A stretch of DNA of 64,000 nt, taken from assembly GCA_022575985.1 (NCBI GenBank), contig JAKSXM010000107.1:2108001-2172000 (forward strand). Direction: 5' to 3'. The position numbers and the translations under genes are program-made. This DNA is from Anagrus nilaparvatae. Lineage: Eukaryota > Arthropoda > Insecta > Hymenoptera > Mymaridae. Positions 37,373 through 47,801 of the stretch are shown here, in pieces. The number at the start of each line of letters is the position of its first letter. Within the stretch, counting starts at the first letter, position 1. The notes under the pieces were generated by a model, which was not told the DNA's origin, ran no database searches, and worked only from the letters and a program-made list of their open reading frames with translations.

Positions 37373-37475
37373 GGAAAGTGATGTCGTTCTCTTCTTTTCA
37401 TAAAATTTAGATAATTACTTGATATTTGATCCTACTATTCCTTCAAACCAGCTTTCCACTTGGGGACCCAATTTC

Positions 37476-38337
37476 TGTTACGTATCCTGAGGTTTAATTC
37501 GGGATACGTAAATAATAAATAAATATAAATAAGTTTTATCCTGGGGATATTGAGTGCCCCAGGTATTTTATACTTATATATGAATATTAGTGGTTGATAT
37601 ATGATGATAAATGTTGATGAATATGTTGATGACCTCGGGTATTAAAGCTGGCTGAACTTAACTGCGTTAAGTTCTAGGTTACAGAAGGAAGTGTCACTTA
37701 TTGAATAAATACACTGAGCACTTTTGATTAAGTTAATGACTTTATTATAAGTTGATATAAAAAACTGTCTAAGTCAATAAGTCTGAATGGTTAATTAAAC
37801 TGTAAGATAATTATACTAAGAAGTTCGTTCTAATCGAATATAAGTCTCCTAAACTAGACCTGATGTTAGTAGGCCAGTTATCATGGGAGGATGTAAAAGT
37901 AACTGAGAGTAACTGACAGTAGACTACATTTAAGGCAGTTGCGGGTATATTATATAAACTAATTAGTAACTGCCCAGGTACTTGAATTTAGGTGGGATTG
38001 CCCAATACGCGGAAGCATCGGTCTCATAACGTCCAATTAACGAAAGCGTCGGTGATTATTTTGGGGGAAATCGTGAGGGGATTTATGCAACTCTTTGTTG
38101 CCTAAAATGCTTCGATTTTTTATTTCTGTCAATTTATAAGGAGCCGGATCTGAATTGGTGAAATGTGATATTAAAGAATTTATGGAATTGTCGGATATAA
38201 ATTGGTTATTGTAATATTGAGGAAATGCAGGTATGTTAGCTCGATTTACGAGCTAACGTAAGCAGGAATAAGTTAAATATATAAATATTAAAGAATGCGG
38301 ATGTAATGGCTCGAATTATGACCTATCATACGTAACA
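37476..38337 (-). repeat. Full-length 5' LTR of the gypsy-type element (862 bp)
   Basis: It runs TGTTACGTATGA...GGATACGTAACA on the minus strand, with the inverted ends TGTTACGTA/TACGTAACA. The outer end touches the CTAT duplication at 38338-38341. Confidence 0.8.
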
Positions 38338-38341
38338 CTAT

Positions 38342-38700
38342 TTAAAACTAAATAACATTTTTATATAGAAATAATCTAAAAAAATCAAAAAAGGGCAACA
38401 TAAAAAAATTTTTTGCGAATCGATTGGTGTAGATTTTATTGATTTTTTTGCAGATTTATATAACACATTTTTTTTTTGAAATTTTATTTTTTTGAAATTA
38501 CGTCTTGAAATAATTTTCAAAAAAAAAGTTTTTGATATAAATCTGCAAATACATTTTTTTTTATTATATCAATCGATTCGCAAATTATTCAAAATGGTTT
38601 CCCTCGGCTTAGATTTTTAAGTTTTATCTTTAATTTTTAGAAAAATTCAGTTTTTTCTGACGCGGTCTGAAAAAAACTGCCTCCAGGGGACCTAGCCTCT
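38342..38700. other. Spacer before the satellite
   Basis: There is a local inverted pair: TTTTTTGCGAATCGATTGGT-like text at about 38409 and its inverse (CCAATCGATTCGCAAA-like) at about 38567-38585 form a long hairpin. A 60-residue frame on the minus strand is a by-product. No gene. Confidence 0.45.
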
Positions 38701-38701
38701 T

Positions 38702-38870
38702 AAGGCAATTGGTGTGAGCTCGTTTACATCGAAGCCTAAAAATTATTTAAATAAAGAAAATATGTAAACTTTCCCTGGGAATCCGAATCTTACCTTGTTT
38801 AAATTGTTCGGAGTCATTTAGAGCGGGAAAATTCAAAAAAACTACTAAGAAACGATAAAAATCAAATTTT
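38702..38870 (+). repeat. Isolated 175-bp satellite unit, left of the Penelope insertion
   Basis: It matches the array that resumes at 40756 (GGTGTGAGCTCGTTTACATC, GTCATTTAGAGCGGGAAAAT). It is the B-type unit, with CTGGGAATCCGAATC. It is separated from the array by the Penelope-like insertion. Confidence 0.9.
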
Positions 38871-38959
38871 ATAGATTAAACAAATATGAATATTTGTTAT
38901 GTTCCAAATGTTTCAGAGTTTTTTATAAAAATTATTATTATAAATAATAATAATGATAA

Positions 38960-40084
38960 CAAAATAAAGGTCTTCCAATGGGATTTTGTTCTTCACCTAT
39001 TTTATGTGAACTTGTCATGGATCATCTTAAAAAAACATGTCTTAATAAGTTACGCAGCTCTATAGTTTTAAACAATGATTCCAACTATTTTTTAAATCCT
39101 CCTAAAGACTGCAAATCCCCGGTTCTCTTTTACAAACGTTATGTTGATGACTGTCTCTTAATTTGCAATAAACAAGATATAAAAAAGATTCTTACCACTT
39201 TCAACAATTATCACAAAGATTTAAAATTTACGTTAGAAAAAGAAAAAGAAAATAATAGCATTAACTTCCTTGACATAACAATTTTTAGAAATAAAAACTC
39301 TTTTGTTTCTACAAATTGGTACAAGAAAGAAACTTACTCCGGTCGATATCTCAACTTTAACTCTCATCACCCAGTAAAACAAAAAATAGCAATAATCTAC
39401 AATATAGTTGACAAATGCCTGCTTTTATCTGACAAGAAATTCCACAACGAGAACATAAAAATAGCAAAAAAATTCCTAGAAGCAAATGACTACCCTTTAA
39501 ATTTTATAAACAAATATGTAAAGAAACGAATTCACTCCATTAAACAAAACTGTAATTCTGATAATAACACTAAAAATAATACATCCAGTAACTCAAAAAT
39601 AAGATTAGTTTTACCTTTTTTCAAATACTTAAACAAAAAAATAGTATGGGCTCTCAGTAATATGAATATTTCTATCATAAACAAAACTACAAACAAACTT
39701 AACACAATCATTACTTTGGGAAAGGACAAACTTGGAAAATTTGATAAAAACAACGTTGTTTATAAAATAAAATGTAATGACTGCGATTATACATATGTCG
39801 GCCAAACTCGTAGAAAACTTAAGAAACGTGTTGATGAACATGAAAAAGCATATGATAATAAAGATAAAAATTCGGTTTTCTATCAAAATCATAAAAATAC
39901 TAGTCATTCGTTTAACTTTTCACAAACCTCTATATTAGATAATGAAAGAAATTATCATAGACGAATGTTTAGTGAAATGCTCCATATACAGTTTACAGAT
40001 TGTGCACTGAATCGCATGTACGATACTAAAAACTTAAAATATTTTTATAAAAATAGTATTGTCTACATAAAAAAGAATTCATAA
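38960..40084 (+). pseudogene. Penelope RT (C-terminal half) plus GIY-YIG endonuclease
   Basis: The first ATG is at 38978, but the frame is homologous a little upstream (KGLPMGFCSSPILCEL, RT motif 4), so the start is a truncation and not a real initiation site. Order of parts: residues 1-15 RT motif 4; about 54-60 YKRYVDD, the catalytic Asp pair; about 94-103 SINFLDITI; about 113-135 WYKKETYSGRYLNFNSHHP; linker; about 262-290 YKIKCNDCDYTYVGQTRR, the GIY-YIG motif with its conserved Arg; the end is NRMYD..YFYKNSIVYIKKNS. Penelope enzymes prime reverse transcription at a nick made by GIY-YIG. The upstream RT fingers are missing, so the enzyme cannot work, yet the remaining 368 codons have no stop, implying youth. 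Confidence 0.9.
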
Positions 40085-40659
40085 GTCCCCCATATTAAAA
40101 AATTTTGTTTTAAATAATTTTTTCAATATTCAATTTTCAATTTTCAATCTTTAATTTTCATAAATACTATTATAATTTAGCATATATTATCTGAAGTTTT
40201 TCTATCTCTATTTTTCCTAGTCTTATCCTTACATATTCTTATCCTTACATTTCATAATACTTTCTCTCCATCCCTACCCTACAATCAAACTGTACAGCAG
40301 GTTCAATGTATCAAGTGTTAACTATAAGTAAACAATAATTTTATCAAATTTACTAAAATTTATTTACAACTTATTATTAAAAAACTAATATTTTTCAAAA
40401 AAATTACATTTGACATGGGTTCACACCTAAATACGACTAAAATATATTATGAGCAGTGAGTTTCTTATTTATTAAAATAATTTGTAAAAAACTTTTTAAA
40501 TATAAATAAAACGTTTTTACAGTTTGGTTACGCTAAAATTTCCACATCTTCTTAAAATATTTATCATTTAATCAAATTATTTACTCTTATGTAAGTTAAA
40601 AATTTTATATATAAAAGTTATGTATGTGTTTTTGTAACATTGTTAAATTTTTGTAGATC

Positions 40660-40692
40660 CTGAAGAAGGGGGTACAAATCCCTGAAACGTTG
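40660..40692 (+). ncRNA. Hammerhead-ribozyme-like core motif
   Basis: CTGAAGA (the CUGANGA box) is followed by a short hairpin AGGG..TCCCT and then GAAAC, the order found in hammerhead cores. Penelope-like elements are known to carry hammerheads in their terminal repeats, and this lies near the 3' end of the Penelope-like insertion. The flanking stems I and III are not convincing by eye, so cleavage is unproven. Confidence 0.5.
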
Positions 40693-40755
40693 ATGAAATA
40701 AAAATATTTTAAAACTAAATTGTTCCTCTTGATCATTATTATTATTTATAATTTT

Positions 40756-42505
40756 GATAAAAATCAAAATTTTGTATTTAAGGCATTTGGTGTGAGCTCG
40801 TTTACATCGAAGCCTAAAAATTATTTAAATAAAGAAAATATGTAAAATTTCCCTGGGAATACGAATCTTACCTTGTTTAAATCGTTCGGAGTCATTTAGA
40901 GCGGGAAAATTCAAAAAAACTACTAAGAAACGATAGAAATCAAAATTTTTTATTTAAGGCATTTGGTGTGAGCTCGTTTACATCAAAGCCTAAAAATTAT
41001 TTAAATAAAGAAAATATGTAAAGTTTCCCTGGGAATCCGAATCTTACCTTGTTTAAATCGTTCGGAGTCATTTAGAGCGGGAAAATTCAAAAAAAACTAC
41101 TAAGAAACGATAAAAATCAAAATTTTGTATTTAAGGCATTTGGTGTGAGCTCGTTTACATCGAAGCCTAAAAATTATTTATATAAATAAAATATGTAAAA
41201 TTTCCCTGGGAATACGAATCTTACCTTGTTTAAATCGTTCGGAGTCATTTAGAGCGGGAAAATTCAAAAAAACTACTAAGAAACGATAAAAATCAAAATT
41301 TTTTATTTAAGGCATTTGGTGTGAGCTCGTTTACATCAAAGCCTAAAAATTATTTAAATAAAGAAAATATGTAAAGTTTCCCTGGGAATCCGAATCTCAC
41401 CTTGTTTAAATCGTTCGGAGTCATTTAGAGCGGGAAAATTCAAAAAAACTACTAAGAAACGATAAAAATCAAAATTTTGTATTTAAGGCATTTGGTGTGA
41501 GCTCGTTTACATCGAAGCCTAAAAATTATTTATATAAAGAAAATATGTAAAATTTCCCTGGGAATACGAATCTTACCTTGTTTAAATCGTTCGGAGTCAT
41601 TTAGAGCGGGAAAATTCAAAAAAACTGCTAAAAAACGATAAAAATCAAAATTTTGTATTTAAGGCATTTGGTGTGAGCTCGTTTACATCGAAGCCTTAAA
41701 ATTATTTAAATAAAGAAAATATGTAAAGTTTCCCTGGGAATCCGAATCTCACCTTGTTTAAATCGTTCGGAGTCATTTAGAGCGGGAAAATTCAAAAAAA
41801 CTACTAAGAAACGATAAAAATCAAAATTTTGTATTTAAGGCATTTGGTGTGAGCTCGTTTACATCGAAGCCTAAAAATTATTTATATAAAGAAAATATGT
41901 AAAATTTCCCTGGGAATACGAATCTTACCTTGTTTAAATCGTTCGAAGTCATTTAGAGCGGGAAAATTCAAAAAAACTGCTAAAAAACGATAAAAATCAA
42001 AATTTTGTATTTAAGGCATTTGGTGTGAGCTAGTTTACATCAAAGCCTAAAAATTATTTAAATACAGAAAATATGTAAAATTTCCCTGGGAATACGAATC
42101 TTACCTTGTTTAAATCGTTCGGAGTCATTTAGAGCGGGAAAATTCAAAAAAACTACTAAGAAACGAGAAAAATCAAAATTTTTTATTTAAGGCATTTGCT
42201 GTGAGCTTGTTTACATCGAAGCCTAAAAATTATTTAAATAAAGAAAATATGTAAAGTTTCCCTAGGAATCCGAATTTCACCTTGTTTAAATCGTTCGGAG
42301 TCATTTAGAGCGGGAAAACTCAAAAAAACTACTAAGAAACGATAAAAATCAAAATTTTTTATTTAAGGCATTTGGTGTGAGCTCGTTTACATCGAAGCCT
42401 AAAAATTATTTAAATAAAAAAAATATGTAAAATTTCCCTGGGAATACGAATCTTACCTTGTTTAAATCGTTCGGAGTCATTTAGAGCGGGAAAATTCAAA
42501 AAAAC
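40756..42505 (+). repeat. Satellite array, about 10 units of about 175 bp
   Basis: Landmark CATTTGGTGTGAGCTCG recurs about every 175-176 bases from 40784. Units alternate between type A (TTTCCCTGGGAATACGAATC, TTACC) and type B (TTTCCCTGGGAATCCGAATC, usually TCACC), giving a dimeric period of about 350. The order is A-B-A-B-A-B-A-A-B-A, one break in the alternation at about 42010. Confidence 0.92.
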
Positions 42506-42899
42506 TTATAACCGGTTAGTGTACACACAACCAAAATGCATGGAACATGTTTACTTACATCTGTAATCTTACAACATAGACACACAAAAAACAATACAAT
42601 TTCCTATTTTTATAATTTGTAATTATTACCTTTACTAAATGTTAAGATTCTAATCCCAAACTATTATGATTTCCTAAACGCGTATTATTTTAGGTCCCTA
42701 AATCAAAAATATTCTAAGTCTCTAAACCCGAATTATTCTAAGTCCCAAAATTGAAATTATTCCAAGTCCCATTTGACCCCCCCCCCTTAAATGGGACAAA
42801 TTTGACCCCCCCCCCCCTTTAAATGGGAAATATTTGACCCCCCCCCCCTTAATTTTCCAGTTTCAAAGTACCCCCTCCCTATAAACAAGTTTCCATGTT
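42506..42899 (+). repeat. 394-bp insert in the satellite, with C-rich repeats
   Basis: It opens TTATAACCGGTTAGTGTACA and CATGGAACATGTTTACTTA. Nearly the same text recurs at 63807-63860 (TTATAACCGGTTTGTGTAAC), so this is an end of a dispersed element. About 42640-42760 has repeated TCTAAGTCCC/TAGGTCCC-like lines. About 42774-42857 has three runs of 10-14 C separated by TTAAATGGGA. The satellite unit resumes exactly where it broke. Confidence 0.8.
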
Positions 42900-43062
42900 A
42901 AAAACTACTAAAAAACGATAAAAATCAAAATTTTGTATTTAAGGCATTTGATGTGAGCTCGTTTACATCAAAGCCTAAAAATTATTTAAAGAAAGAAAAT
43001 ATGTAAAATTTCCCAGTGAATCCGAATCTCACCTTGTTTAAATCGTTCGGAGTCATTTAGAG
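42900..43062 (+). repeat. Last satellite unit, right of the insert
   Basis: It is a diverged unit (CATTTGATGTGAGCTCG, TTTCCCAGTGAATCCGAATC) that ends at GTCATTTAGAG, where homology to the array stops. Confidence 0.85.
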
Positions 43063-43417
43063 GTTCCTCGTTTAGTTTAGTGTTCCTCATTTTTCGGTCC
43101 GCGTTATCTTAGAAAGTTGGAAAATATTTTGGGTTGAAAAATTTAATATTTTCCACCGAAAATTCATTATACTTGTTTTCAGAAACCACCTTGTAAGAAA
43201 TGTTCATTTTATTAAGAAATATTGAATTTTTTTACACGATTTACTCAATGTTTAAAATTGAATACATATAATATTTTTTATGCTTAGTAATATTCTAAAT
43301 AACGTGCGCTTACAGCTGAGTTCACTGTTTTTTTTTTCAATTATTTATTTTAATTACATTTTTTCAATTAAATTTTCTCAATTTTAAAAAAAGTATGGAT
43401 TTTTACTGGTTGAAAAA
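43063..43417. other. AT-rich spacer
   Basis: No gene. It contains GAGGTTCCTCGTTTAG and GTTCCTCATTTTTCGG; similar GAGGAACC words recur near 43893 and 46933. Confidence 0.4.
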
Positions 43418-43625
43418 TCAACTGTGACCTATAATTGTACTAAAGTAATGCAAATGTGTATAATAAATGTGTAAAATTATGGTAAAATTATTTAAAAATG
43501 TGCAAAAAAGTACAAAAATGTGCATCGAAAATGTGCAAAAATGTGACAATTTGCCGGCTCTATAAACAGTTTTGTACTTGTTTGCATGTTTTTGAATATT
43601 ATATAACATTTAAGAATATATTAGA
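43418..43625 (-). repeat. Dispersed repeat, copy 1 (inverted partner at 60990-61190)
   Basis: On the minus strand it reads closely like 60990-61180 on the plus strand (about 93% by eye over 190 bases). Both have an open frame of about 62 residues (AGKLSHF, FLNNFTI). Most differences between the copies change the residue, so this looks like a non-coding repeat. Confidence 0.75.
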
Positions 43626-44002
43626 ATAGTTTTAAATATTTTTCACTTTTGTTTATGGGTTAGTAAATTTTACACAAAAATTTTCTGGACAAATAGCTCT
43701 GGCGTAATATATTCATGAAAAAAAAACGTGAAATCTATTTATCCAGAAATTTTTATGCGTATATAATAATAACGTTTACAACAACAAAAACTTTTAACCT
43801 CTTGACTCAAGGTTTGTTCTGGTTTGCTTTTCGGTTCTCCGCACTAAATATTTAAAAATGTAAAAAAACTGTATATTTTGGTTCCTCATAGAGGAACCTT
43901 TGTGATAGGTGAAATTTTGATTTTCGATATTTTGGCATATAAGCACGTTTTGAGACCTCAGGAAGCTAAAAAACCGGTTTTTAAAAAAAGTCTGTATGTG
44001 TG

Positions 44003-44059
<57 letters not shown>

Positions 44060-44150
44060 ATGTATGTATGTTGGACTGTAACCGGTGATATTTCACAGCC
44101 AACACGACATTAAGACCTAATTTTTTTTTCAAAATTTTTTTTACCAAAAT
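43626..44150. other. Spacer with a microsatellite
   Basis: It contains TG dinucleotide repeats at about 43994-44042 followed by TATG tetranucleotides to 44068. Frames of repeating V-C or T-H residues on either strand are artefacts of this. The text TGGACTGTAACCGGTGATAT follows immediately. Confidence 0.8.
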
Positions 44151-46035
44151 ATCTCGAGGTACTTTTTTTTTTTTTTAATTTGGATGTAATACCTCATTTT
44201 TTTCCATGAAAGTACTAATATCTAGAAGTATCGTTTTTACTCGATATCTCGAATCTTATAATTTTTTTCTCAAAATTTTTTTCACCAAAAAATACAAAAA
44301 ATGACAATTTTTTTTTTCCTTTTGGACGCAGTACTTGATTTATTTTTGTGGAAGTACTAGTTTTAGAAATATCGTTTATAGTAATTTTTTGGACCTGATA
44401 CTTAATTTTTTCAAAATTTTTTTCTCAAAATTTTTTCGAATTTTATAATTTATTTTTTGAAAATTTTTTTCTCAAAATTTTTTTCACCAAAAAATACAAA
44501 AAATGACAATTTTTTTTTTCCTTTTGGACGCAGTACTTGATTTATTTTTGTGGAAGTACTAGTTTTAGAAATATCGTTTATAGTAATTTTTTGGACCTGA
44601 TACTTAATTTTTTCAAAATTTTTTTCTCAAAATTTTTTCGAATTTTATAATTTATTTTTTGAAAATTTTTTTCTCAAAATTTTTTTCACCAAAAAATACA
44701 AAAAATGACAATTTTTTTTTTCCTTTTTGACGCAGTACTTGATTTATTTCTGTGGAAGTACTAGTTTTAGAAATATCGTTTATAGTAATTTTTTCGACCT
44801 GATACTTAATTTTTTCAAAATTTTTTTCTAAAAATTTTTGTCGCCAAAAAATACAAAAAACGCAAAAATTTTTTTTATTTTAGGACGTAATACTTAATTT
44901 TTTCCTATGAAAGTACGAATATCTAAAATTATCGTTTGTAAAGGATTTCTCCATCGGATACGTAATTTTTCGAAATTTTTTTTTTCAAAACTTTTTTCAT
45001 AAAAAAATTAAAAAAACACTATAATTTTTTTTCTTTTTGGACGTAATACCTCATTTATTTCCATGCAAGGACTTATATTCGAAAGTATGATTTTTACTCG
45101 ATATTTCGAATCTTATAATTTATTTTTTGAAAATTATTTTCTCAAAATTTTTTTCAATAAAAAATACAAAAAATACCAATTTTTTTTTCATTATGGACGC
45201 AATACTTAATTTATTTCTGTGGAAGTACTAGTCTTAGAAATATCGTTTATAGTAATTTTTTGGACCTGATACTTGATTTTTTCAAAATTTTTTTCTCAAA
45301 ATTTTTGTCGCCAAAAAATACAAAAGAGCCAAATTTTTTTTTTATTTTAGGACGTAATACTTAATTTTTTCCTATGAAACTACGAATATCTAGAATTATC
45401 GTTTGTAAAGGATATCTCCATCTGATACGTAATTTTTCGAATTTTTTTTCTTTAAATTTTTTTAATAAAAAAATTTAAAAAATACAATAATTTTTTTTCT
45501 TTTTGGACGTAATACCTAATTTATTTCTAGGAAAGTTCTAATATCTTGAATCATCGTTTTTAAAGGATTTCTTCATTTGATATGTAATTTTTCGAAATTT
45601 TTTTTTTCAAAATTTTTTGTATAAAAAGATTAAAAAAACACAATAATTTTTTTTCTTTTTGGACGTAGAAGTTAATTTATTTCTATGAAAGTACTAATAG
45701 CCAGAATTATGGTTTTAAAGGATTTCTCTATCTGATATGTCATTTTTTTGAAATTTTTTTTTTTCAAAATTTTTTGTATAAAAAAATTAAAAAAACACAA
45801 TAATTTTTTTTCTTTTTGGACTTAGTACTTAATTTATTTATATGAAAGTACTAATATCCAGAATTATGGTTTTAAAGGATTTCTCTATCTGATATGTAAT
45901 TTTTTTGAAATTTTTTTTTTTCAAAATATTTTTTGTATAAAAAAATTAAAAAAACATAATAATTTTTTTTCTTTTTGGACTTAGTACTTAATTTATTTCT
46001 ATGAAAGTACTAATATCTAGAATTATCGTTTTAAT
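44151..46035 (+). repeat. Degenerate tandem array of T-rich units
   Basis: Units of roughly 130-215 bases each contain TTTTTGGACG(C/T), then (A/G)TACTT.ATTTATTT, then GAAAGTACTA or GGAAGTACTAG, then ATCGTTT. The best preserved copies (about 44300-44512 and 44513-44697) are about 213 apart. Later copies are shorter (about 150-180) and more diverged. No gene. Confidence 0.8.
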
Positions 46036-46400
46036 AGATTATTTTTTGTCCATTATGATTTACTCAATAAATTCCATAATTTACAAACTTGTTCTATTAT
46101 TATTTTTTCTTTTGTTGTTAAAAATTCGAAAATTATTATTAAGCATTCTTCTGGTATTATGAAATTAATATCTGAATAATAATATATAAAATTAAAATAA
46201 TTATTGTTTTTAATAATGACTTGGTCTAATTAGTATCTAAAAACACGAATTCACAAATGTTTTTTGAAACACAAACCTGCACTATTCACGCGTTAGGAAA
46301 CTGGAAAATTATTAGCGAAACATGAATTGAGCTTTTCAGTTTACGTAAATGAAAGCTTTCATAGTTCCCTAGGTACTTCTGCACCAAAGGTCCTTAAATC
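46036..46400. other. AT-rich spacer
   Basis: Nothing recognised apart from low-complexity sequence. Confidence 0.5.
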
Positions 46401-46645
46401 GAAAAGTCCATTTCACCCCCTTCCCCTAAAAACGTCACCTTTTCACTTCTTTCTTAAAAATGTCACTTTCACCCCCCCCCCCCCCTAAAAACGTCAATTC
46501 TTAACCCTCCCTAAAAACGTCACTTTTTCACCACCCCTAAAAACGTCACTTTTTAACCCCCCCCTAAAACGTAAATTTTTTACCCCCTCCCCCCCCCCCC
46601 TAAAACGTCACTTTTTCATTCCCCCTTAAAAACGTTTATTTTTCA
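46401..46645 (+). repeat. C-rich minisatellite (about 28 bp units)
   Basis: About eight units have the form CCCCTAAAAACGTCACTTTTT with C runs from 4 to 15 bases. On the minus strand this is G-rich with G runs spaced by AAAAAGTGACGTTTTTA. Confidence 0.9.
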
Positions 46646-46970
46646 ACATGGTGGAACCAAAAACATGAAAATAGAATGTTGCTACATTATCTCATTATCT
46701 GGGGGTTTTCGAGGTCAATAAAAATGTTTCTAGGTCCGCAATATGAGGATCAATACTTAGTTTATTGAAAATTATTTTCTAAAAATTTGTTAAATAAAAA
46801 ACATTAAATCACAGCAACATTTTTTTTCTTTTGGAATACGGTACTTAACTTTTTTTTATGAAATACTGATATCTCAAATTATCATTTTTATTAGATAAAA
46901 TAGACCATTATAAATATTTTGCTATTGTTGATGAGGAACCATAGTGCCAATCACTTGGCAGCGTTTTTTC
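46646..46970. other. AT-rich spacer
   Basis: It includes one more degenerate unit of the T-rich array (about 46790-46890, TTTTCTTTTGGAATACGGTA). No gene. Confidence 0.5.
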
Positions 46971-46974
46971 ATAC

Positions 46975-47797
46975 TGTAACGTAAGGTCATATTGACCCAA
47001 ATAAAGGGCGCAATATTTAAAGTCAAAAATATTCAAGTATGAATCATTAGAGGAACTCGATAAGAAATCATCAGATTTCGAAAGACTGTGTAATCTGTTA
47101 ATTTACACAGTCGGTAATTAGCAATTACCGCTTTCGCCGATTCTAAGAATTGGTTGAGTTCCCACCAAGTTTTCGGGCGTTGGCCCACGTAAGAGATAGG
47201 CAAAACGTTATACCCCCATACAGAGTTTAGTAGGAGAAATTGTCAATTTGGCAAAATAGCTCGTCACTATATATACGCGCAAATTTTGAAGGATCGGTCT
47301 TCTGACTTTCGGCTTGAATACGCGTGGAGCGTTGGGTATTCAAGATGTAATCTAAACGGCTCTCCTTACTTTGGGCTTTCAATCGTGCAAGTAGTTTAGT
47401 GTCAAGTGCCAGAATCATCAACCACAGATCCTTTGCAGAAGCATTTTTGAGAATTTGGGAAAGTCGCTCTCAGTATAAGTATATTGTAAGAAACCATTTG
47501 TAATACATATTAACATTCAAATCGCTATTTAATAACTGTTTAACCATTTGCAATTTACTTTAATTATGTGTTAATAAATTAAGTTTAACTTTTATTCTCT
47601 TTTATCCTTTAATTGAACTTACCACCTTTCCCGCCGTTAGTGTCACAAGACGCAAGGCTAAAAGGTTTACGTTAAATTCGCATTTCGTGTTACGTCAGTC
47701 AGTATTAGTTCGGTTTTGCAAATAAATAAGTAGAGTCTAGTTAGTCTCAATTCAAATCATATACATATAAATTATTTAAACAACCTTAGACGTAACA
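46975..47797 (+). mobile_element. Solo LTR (823 bp) of a gypsy-type element
   Basis: It starts TGTAACGTAAGGTC and ends TTAGACGTAACA, with a 4-bp duplication ATAC at 46971-46974 and 47798-47801. It is moderately GC-rich and has no coding capacity (the 64-residue frame on the minus strand is incidental). CTCAGTATAAGTATATTG (about 47471) and AATAAATAAGTAG (about 47721) would fit initiation and polyadenylation in the plus direction. Solo LTRs arise by recombination between the two LTRs of one element. Confidence 0.82.
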
Positions 47798-47801
47798 ATA
47801 C

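Larger units (their letters stand above)
31263..38337 (-). mobile_element. Gypsy-type LTR element, gag only, with long non-coding interior
   Basis: Outer ends are TGTTACGTATCC (31263) and ATACGTAACA (38337), flanked by a 4-bp duplication CTAT (31259-31262 and 38338-38341). The upper LTR is full length (37476-38337). The lower copy is shared only over about 31263-31438, so its inner part is lost. The gag-like gene reads on the minus strand beside the full LTR, so that LTR is the 5' one. Next to it the minus strand reads GAAATTGGGTCCCCAAGTGG, probably the primer region. No protease, RT or integrase is visible; 31.4-35.9 kb is T-rich, repeat-rich and non-coding. It is defective or non-autonomous. 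Confidence 0.8.
38871..40755 (+). mobile_element. 5'-truncated Penelope-like element inserted in satellite
   Basis: The insertion splits a satellite unit, leaving duplicated flanks: GATAAAAATCAAATTTT at 38854-38870 and GATAAAAATCAAAATTTT from 40756, a target duplication of about 17 bp. The body holds an RT/GIY-YIG gene, a 3' UTR of about 670 bp and a hammerhead-like motif. The 5' end is truncated inside RT. Before it sits a short segment (38938-38957, TTATAAATAATAATAATGAT) that is the inverse of the element's own 3' end (about 40731-40750), a rearrangement typical of Penelope 5' ends. Confidence 0.85.

Noticed and set aside
40756..42505. Evenly spaced repeats as a CRISPR array
   Set aside because: Units are contiguous 175-bp satellite monomers without unique spacers, in a eukaryotic genome.
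43878..44147. Frames of repeated V-C and T-H residues
   Set aside because: They arise from TG and TATG microsatellite repeats.
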